A DNA stretch of 64,000 bases from CAYNWH01 sp964400885 (GTDB taxonomy: Bacteria > Patescibacteriota > Patescibacteriia > CAIXNZ01), in the NCBI GenBank assembly GCA_964400885.1, contig CAYNWH010000004.1, positions 6,657-70,656 on the forward strand, written 5' to 3'. The notes beneath the pieces are model-generated. The model worked only from the letters and a program-made list of their open reading frames with translations. It had not been told where the DNA came from and searched no databases. Below, one piece after another: positions 59,450 to 64,000 of the stretch (position 1 is its first letter; every line of letters starts with the position of its first letter). The position numbers and the translations under genes are program-made.

Positions 59450-59478
59450 AGTTTAACTCAAAGATATTAGTTTGTCAA
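59450..59478 (-). promoter_or_regulatory. Promoter of the 94-aa gene
   Basis: Minus strand TTGACA (59473-59478), 17-nt spacer, TAAACT (59450-59455). Confidence 0.75.
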
Positions 59479-59521
59479 TAAAAAGCCCTACTCATAATAT
59501 TTAACATATCAGTCTTCCCTA

Positions 59522-59550
59522 TTGACAAAAATAAAAAAATGTACTAAAAT
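59522..59550 (+). promoter_or_regulatory. Promoter of the 78-aa gene
   Basis: TTGACA (59522-59527), 17-nt spacer, TAAAAT (59545-59550). Confidence 0.8.
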
Positions 59551-59587
59551 AAGAATAAATAATAAACGTTCAAAAAGGAGAAAACAC

Positions 59588-59824
59588 ATGGCCCCAAACC
59601 AAAACTACCAAATGCTTAAGGATTTCTTTGTGCAAAGATTTCCCAAAGCTAATGAAGATATTTTTTGTTTGGTAGCAAAAAACAGATTAAAAGGCCTGGC
59701 CCTGAATGAAAAGCTGGAAGAAATAAACTCTAGCACAGCAGAAGCTTTAATCACTTTTTTCAAAACTCTTTCTCCTGAAGAAGTGGAGGTTTTGACTCTT
59801 AATGCTCTGCGAGCCAAAATTTAA
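59588..59824 (+). CDS. 78-aa protein of unknown function
   Basis: MAPNQNYQMLKDFFVQRFP...ALITFFKTLSPEEVEVLTLNALRAKI; predicted all-helical, soluble. SD AAAGGAGA eight nt before the ATG; a longer frame reading upstream would cross the promoter. Own promoter, and a hairpin (AGCGATATAA/TTATATCGCT) after the stop. Not recognised. Confidence 0.75.
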   Translation: MAPNQNYQMLKDFFVQRFPKANEDIFCLVAKNRLKGLALNEKLEEINSSTAEALITFFKTLSPEEVEVLTLNALRAKI

Positions 59825-59829
59825 TTTAC

Positions 59830-59856
59830 AGCGATATAATCAATGGTTATATCGCT
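59830..59856 (+). terminator. Terminator of the 78-aa gene
   Basis: AGCGATATAA-TCAATGG-TTATATCGCT, followed by a T-poor tail (TAATTTATT). Confidence 0.6.
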
Positions 59857-59887
59857 TAATTTATTAAATAAGGATTTAAATAAAAAT

Positions 59888-60910
59888 ATGAATAACTTTT
59901 CAGAAAGATATAGGAAGGAAAAACCAAAATCCAGAGAACAAACGCTCTTGGAACGGCTAGGAGAACTGGAACAAAAAAATCAAGAGTTAAGAATACAACT
60001 TTTGGAAGCCATAACTGATCCTGTAACTGGCTTAGAAAGAAGAGCAGGATTATTTAAACAAATTAATTATGAATTAGCAGAACTTTTAGGCCAAGAAGGT
60101 ATAAAAAAGCTTGAAGGACTGGAAGGCCTGCAGCTTTTAGAATTTTTAACAGAATTAATCAGCAGTAATAAAATAAAAAAACTGCCTTTAAATATAGTAA
60201 TGTGTGATGTCGCCTATCTTTCTTTAGCTAATAAAAGCGGGCTTAAAGGCGGTGATGAATTACTTAGAGGTATTGGTGATGCTGCCAGAGAAGTCGGTTC
60301 ACCAGAAATAAAACTTGAAGAAAATATGACCGCAAAAGAAAAAAAACCGCTGATAAAATTTTACCGCCATGGGGGCGATGAGATTACAGCTATAAACAGG
60401 GAATGGCCAGAAGAAGCTGAGACAAAAATGCAGGAATTTGCCAGAGCTGTTGAAGAAATTAAGGACATCAAAGATTTAGAAGAAAATAATTTACTACCTC
60501 ATATTGATTATGGTATAGCTCATATAATGGAAGCCCTAATAGCCTTCAAAATAGTAATGGAAGGCATGGAATCGGATTTTCCTCCTGGCTCACGTTTAAA
60601 GACCTTAGAAAATATTTGGCTGGAAATTGCTGAAATGAAATCAAGAATTAACAAAACTAAAGACAGGATATTGCTTTTGGCCAAATTAAGACTTAACAAG
60701 CCAGAACTCTATGATAAAGTTATTGCTTATTTACGCAAAGGTGCTCAAAACATAAGCGATAAAAAATTAGATGAGCTTATTAGCCAGGTAAAAAATAACA
60801 TTACTGGTGCCAAATGGGGAAAAATAGTTTCTGAATTTGTAATTCAAGAGTTAGAAAATGAAAATGCTTTAAATCCCAGAAATCAAATCATACTTCAAGC
60901 GATCCAATAA
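59888..60910 (+). CDS. GGDEF-like (diguanylate cyclase-related) protein
   Basis: 340 aa from the ATG at 59888. N-terminal coiled coil (about 15-40), then DPVTGLERRAGLFKQINYEL as in GGDEF domains, IVMCDVAYLSLANKSGLKGGDELLRGIGDA and the active-site loop HGGDEITAI (GGDEF/GGEEF variant). A helical C-terminal region (about 210-340) follows. May make or bind a cyclic dinucleotide or nucleotide; the substitutions leave activity open. Terminator at 60929. Confidence 0.7.
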   Translation: MNNFSERYRKEKPKSREQTLLERLGELEQKNQELRIQLLEAITDPVTGLERRAGLFKQINYELAELLGQEGIKKLEGLEGLQLLEFLTELISSNKIKKLPLNIVMCDVAYLSLANKSGLKGGDELLRGIGDAAREVGSPEIKLEENMTAKEKKPLIKFYRHGGDEITAINREWPEEAETKMQEFARAVEEIKDIKDLEENNLLPHIDYGIAHIMEALIAFKIVMEGMESDFPPGSRLKTLENIWLEIAEMKSRINKTKDRILLLAKLRLNKPELYDKVIAYLRKGAQNISDKKLDELISQVKNNITGAKWGKIVSEFVIQELENENALNPRNQIILQAIQ

Positions 60911-60928
60911 AATAAAAGTAAAATAAAA

Positions 60929-60957
60929 AATAACGTCCGCAGGGACGTTATTTTTTT
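60929..60957 (+). terminator. Terminator of the GGDEF-like gene
   Basis: AATAACGTCC-GCA-GGGACGTTATT then TTTTT. Confidence 0.85.
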
Positions 60958-60983
60958 ACTAAGCGACATATTATTTCACTTTT

Positions 60984-61607
60984 TCAATTAATCAATTTTG
61001 GCTGACTTATTGGTTTATATGACTTTCTATGAATAGGACAAGCATGATATTGGGCTAACATTTTCTGATGCAATTCAGTGCCATACCCCTTATGTTCAGC
61101 AAAACCATATTGTGAATACTTTTTGGCTAATTTTAGCATAATTTCATCTCTAGCAACTTTAGCTAAAATAGAAGCAGCGGCAATAGAAAAAATTAAAGCA
61201 TCTCCTTTAATAATTGTTTCCCAAGGAATTCTAATCTTATATTTAGTCACACTGGCTTTATCAATCAGCAGATATTGGGGTCTGGGCTCTAAATTATTTA
61301 TAACTTTATCAATAACTAATGCATTGGCCTTGCCCACGCCGATTTCATCAATAATATCGTTCTCCACAAGAGCAACATTCCAAGCTAAAGCTTTAGCTTT
61401 AATTATTTCTGCCAATTTAATTCTTTTCGGGGCAGAACTTTTTTTTGAATCTTTTAAACCTTTAATAACCTTACGTTTTTCAAAAATCACGCCAGCTGCC
61501 ACAATTGGACCGGCCCAGGCTCCCCTGCCCACTTCATCAATACCGGCGACGTGTTGATAGCCTCGTTTCCATAAATCTAGCTCCAATTTCCAACTAGGCT
61601 TTTTCAT
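60984..61607 (-). CDS. rnhB: Ribonuclease HII
   Basis: 207 aa. VAGIDEVGRGAWAGPIVAAGVI with the DE catalytic pair (about 20-21), KDSKKSSAPKR, and SIAAASILAKVARDEIM with the third acidic residue. Cleaves RNA in RNA-DNA hybrids and at misinserted ribonucleotides. 2 nt from tatD. Confidence 0.95.
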   Translation of the reverse strand: MKKPSWKLELDLWKRGYQHVAGIDEVGRGAWAGPIVAAGVIFEKRKVIKGLKDSKKSSAPKRIKLAEIIKAKALAWNVALVENDIIDEIGVGKANALVIDKVINNLEPRPQYLLIDKASVTKYKIRIPWETIIKGDALIFSIAAASILAKVARDEIMLKLAKKYSQYGFAEHKGYGTELHQKMLAQYHACPIHRKSYKPISQPKLIN

Positions 61608-61609
61608 AA

Positions 61610-62479
61610 TTATAAATTAAATAATTCTACAGCATTATCAAATGTTTGTTTTTCAACTTGGTCAAAAGTTATTTCTTTCAAATCAGCTATTTTCTGGGCC
61701 ACATAACGTACAAAAGTAGGCTCATTTTTTTTGCCGCGATAAGGTTCTGGCGCTAAAAACGGCGCATCTGTTTCTATTAAAATTTTTTCTAAAGGAATTT
61801 CTTTAGCAATCGCCTGTAATTCTTTAGCATTTTTAAAAGTTATAATGCCTGTAAAGCCTATATAAAAACCCAGGTCAATAAATTTTAAAGCCTGAGTTAA
61901 ATTGCCGCCAAAGCAATGAATCACTCCTGACAATTTGCCATTTGCCATTTGCCATTTGCCAAGTATTTCCAGCATCAAGTCATATGCGCCATAAGGATCT
62001 TTTTCCTCGCCCCGGCAATGCAGAATTAAAGGTAAATTAAGTTCTTTTCCCATTTTTATAAATTGCTCAAAAACCTCAGTTTGTTTGGCTTTAACTTCTT
62101 CAATTGAATCTTTAGCATCTGACATCCTAAAAAAATCCAAACCAGTTTCGCCTAGAGCAACAACTTGCTCGCTTGATTGGGCAAGCTGCAAATATTTATT
62201 ATAGTTGAATTTTTCTTTGGGCGTAAAAAAACTCTGCTCTGCGCCATCAAAAACCGTTGTTTCTGTAATATCTTTAATCAAATGAATAGGATGACAGCCA
62301 ATAGCTGCCCAAATGCCTTTGCCAAACTTATCTGCGATAGCCACTGCCTTTTGGCTGGTCTCATAATTTGAGCCAACATTAATAACCCAGGTCTGATTAT
62401 CAAAAGAACGCTGAATTACATCATCTAATTCGCTATCATATTCTTGAAAATTTAAATGGGCATGAGAATCGATTAGCAT
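61610..62479 (-). CDS. tatD: TatD-family metal-dependent DNase
   Basis: 289 aa from ATG at 62479 (the longer frame adds eight residues). MLIDSHAHLNF (HxH), GETGLDFFR, LPLILHCRG, GVIHCFGG and LIETDAPFLAPEPYRG are the TatD metal-binding motifs. The loop at about residues 174-183 (GKWQMANGKL) is encoded by four copies of a 7-nt repeat at 61934-61961. Confidence 0.95.
   Translation of the reverse strand: MLIDSHAHLNFQEYDSELDDVIQRSFDNQTWVINVGSNYETSQKAVAIADKFGKGIWAAIGCHPIHLIKDITETTVFDGAEQSFFTPKEKFNYNKYLQLAQSSEQVVALGETGLDFFRMSDAKDSIEEVKAKQTEVFEQFIKMGKELNLPLILHCRGEEKDPYGAYDLMLEILGKWQMANGKLSGVIHCFGGNLTQALKFIDLGFYIGFTGIITFKNAKELQAIAKEIPLEKILIETDAPFLAPEPYRGKKNEPTFVRYVAQKIADLKEITFDQVEKQTFDNAVELFNL
61934..61961. 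repeat. Heptanucleotide tandem repeat inside tatD
   Basis: TTTGCCA x 4 on + (TGGCAAA on the coding strand), perfect. Unit length is not a multiple of three, so gain or loss of one copy would shift the frame. Confidence 0.9.
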
Positions 62480-62561
62480 AAGTTTAAAAGTAAAAAGTAA
62501 CAAGTTATAAAGTAAAAGCCTTAAACTTCATACATTATAACTTTATAAACTTTCCAACTAT
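62480..62561. repeat. Phrase-like intergenic repeat
   Basis: Reiterated aagtaaaaagtaac, ttataaagtaaaag, cattataactttataaac upstream of tatD. Confidence 0.4.
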
Positions 62562-62648
62562 TTATATTACCGAATGAATTTGTCTTAAAATTTCCGGCAG
62601 CATTAATTGTAAAATTTTAGAAACATTAATAAACCAAGGCGCTAATTT
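62562..62648 (-). CDS. Short coding end after the gap (possible MetG C-terminus)
   Basis: 29 codons open from the gap, LAPWFINVSKILQLMLPEILRQ..., ending TAA. It may be the tail of metG or of another gene lost in the gap; the frame link is unknown. Confidence 0.35.
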   Translation of the reverse strand, partial: KLAPWFINVSKILQLMLPEILRQIHSVI

Positions 62649-62748
62649 NNNNNNNNNNNNNNNNNNNNNNNNNNNNNNNNNNNNNNNNNNNNNNNNNNNN
62701 NNNNNNNNNNNNNNNNNNNNNNNNNNNNNNNNNNNNNNNNNNNNNNNN
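62649..62748. other. Assembly gap (100 N) in metG
   Basis: 100 Ns of unknown true length. Confidence 0.95.
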
Positions 62749-64000
62749 TTAATTTGGCTATCGGCTTTTTAAATTCCTGAGCTGAATTTAGGCCCAGCTG
62801 ATTTAAAATCTTCTCACTGCTTTGCGGCATAAATGGCCAAAGCATAATTGCTGTTTGGCGCAAAGTTTCCAGTAAATTATACATCACATTAGCCAGGACT
62901 TTAGGCTCAATTTTTGCCAGTTCCCAGGGTTTTTCTTTATCAACATAAGCATTGCAACGCCTGATATTTTCCCAAATCACATTCAAGGCTTCCTCAAACT
63001 TTAAATTCTTCATGAAAAAATCATAGCGGTCCCAGTCTGTTTTCAGATCAAATTCAAAAAATTTATCAGACTTAACATTATAAGCTGGCACAACGCCTTT
63101 ATGATATTTTTCAGTCATGGACAAAACGCGGGAAATCAAATTGCCTAATTCATTAGCTAAAGCAGAATTATAAATATCATTAAGCCGATCTTTAATAATA
63201 TCGCCATCAGTGCCAAACCCAAACTGGGAAAAAAGCAAATAGCGGGTAGCATCACTGCCATATTGAGTAACTAAATCATCAGGCGCAATCACATTGCCAA
63301 TAGTCTTGCTCATTTTCCGGCCATTCACCGTAAAAAAGCCATGGGCAAAAACCAGCTTTGGTAAAGGCAATTTTAAAGCTAAAAGCAATGCTGGCCAAAT
63401 CGTAGCATGGAATTTTAAAATATCTTTAGCCATTAAATGAATATCAGCCGGCCAAAACTTTTTGTACTTTTTATTTTTGGGTCCGCCTAAAGCAGTTATA
63501 TAGTTAGTTAAAGCGTCAATCCAAACATAAGCAACCTGATCTTTATCAAAAGGCAAGGGTATGCCCCATTTCAAATGCTCACGGGAGATGGAAACATCTT
63601 TTAAGCCGGTTTTAATCAAACCTAATATTTCATTGCGCCGATTTACTGGCAAAACATCAAATTCCTTACCTTTTTCCAGTAGTTCTTTTAATTTTTTATT
63701 ATAATCAGACAAACGCAAAAACCAATTTTTTTCCTTCATTTTTATTAGTTCAGTATTATGGTCAGGGCATTTACCGTTAATCAATTCCTCTTCAGTTTTA
63801 AAACACTCACAACCTACGCAATAAAGACCTTCGTAATCAGCCGCATAGATTGCCGGCTTGCCCAAAGGTGTCTTGGCTTTTTTCAATTGTTTTAAAAATT
63901 CAGTCACGACTTTGACATGCCTTTTATCAGTAGTGCGGATAAAATCATTATAAGAGATGTCCAAACGATCCCAAATCATTTGAAATTCTGCAGCTTTAGT
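62749..64000 (-). CDS. metG: Methionyl-tRNA synthetase, partial
   Basis: Runs off the right edge (codons continue upstream of the in-frame ATG at 63979) and into the gap at its 3' end. Visible parts: YCVGCECFKTEEELINGKCP (zinc-binding Cys pairs), WGIPLPFDKDQVAYVWIDAL, the KMSKS loop GRKMSKTIGNVIAPDDLV, and the anticodon-binding helices (NAYVDKEKPWELAKIEPK). The HIGH box lies outside the window. Charges tRNA-Met. Confidence 0.94.

Noticed and set aside
1..64000. Recoded UGA
   Set aside because: TGA ends several intact genes (for example 5674-5676 and the ATGA overlaps), and no conserved gene reads through one.
1..64000. tRNA genes, integrase or insertion sequences
   Set aside because: None recognised by eye; no transposase or integrase motif in any frame, and no terminal inverted repeats with target duplications seen.

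Overview
The window is an AT-rich stretch of a small bacterial genome, scaffolded across three 100-N gaps. Its gene content, short housekeeping proteins, lack of Shine-Dalgarno (SD) sites before core genes and the lost domains of RpoA, PriA and ProRS point to a Patescibacteria/CPR bacterium, probably Parcubacteria-like. This is inference from content, not phylogeny. UGA is used as a normal stop, which argues against the recoded CPR lineages.

Layout. 1-2955: ribosomal operon (S11 end, S4, RpoA, L17, L13, S9). 3080-9525: surface polysaccharide cluster (flippase, three glycosyltransferases, ligase/polymerase). 9645-15888: greA, lysS, serS and ftsQ on +, with a solitary purF on -. 15900-27260 (-): a small Zn-ribbon gene, a cell-envelope block with three paralogous secreted membrane proteins that share one N-terminal module but carry different peptidase/lysozyme-like ends, an M23 peptidase, gltX, a WecG-Nudix fusion, an FG-GAP/L,D-transpeptidase and thpR. 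27293-35000: the accessory region. It holds a large structured ncRNA, a DinG-like helicase, a 63-aa basic protein, a GC-rich 234-aa phage-type protein and a long chain of small RNA units. 33510-43588: AmmeMemoRadiSam genes amrS, amrB and amrA, CIRCE-controlled clpB and a degenerate priA. 43632-55109: NYN protein, def-fmt, mrdA-mreDCB (cell shape), proS, a DciA-like protein and an AddAB/RecB-like helicase-nuclease. 55214-64000: small SD-driven orphan genes, another structured ncRNA, a CrtC-like lipocalin, a Gmad2/GerMN lipoprotein-like gene, rlmN, a GGDEF-like gene, rnhB, tatD and metG, which runs off the right edge.

The most unusual feature is the minus-strand array at 29832-35000. At least 17 consecutive units each have their own promoter (TTGACA, 16-17 nt, TAnnnT), a conserved first-transcribed sequence close to ATTGCAGT, a variable body of about 60-100 nt and an intrinsic terminator whose U-tract runs almost directly into the next -35 box. 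They have no SD and no convincing ORF. This is a tandem array of independently transcribed small RNAs, not a CRISPR array. I know of no described family that fits.

A second pattern runs through the window. Core genes lack SD sites and some are effectively leaderless, while about eleven scattered monocistronic genes have a strong AGGAG-type SD; nearly all have a TTGACA-N17-TAnnnT promoter and a private terminator, and several look GC-richer than their surroundings. Four larger GC-rich structured RNAs (7.7, 27.5, 38.5 and 55.7 kb) use the same promoter/terminator style.
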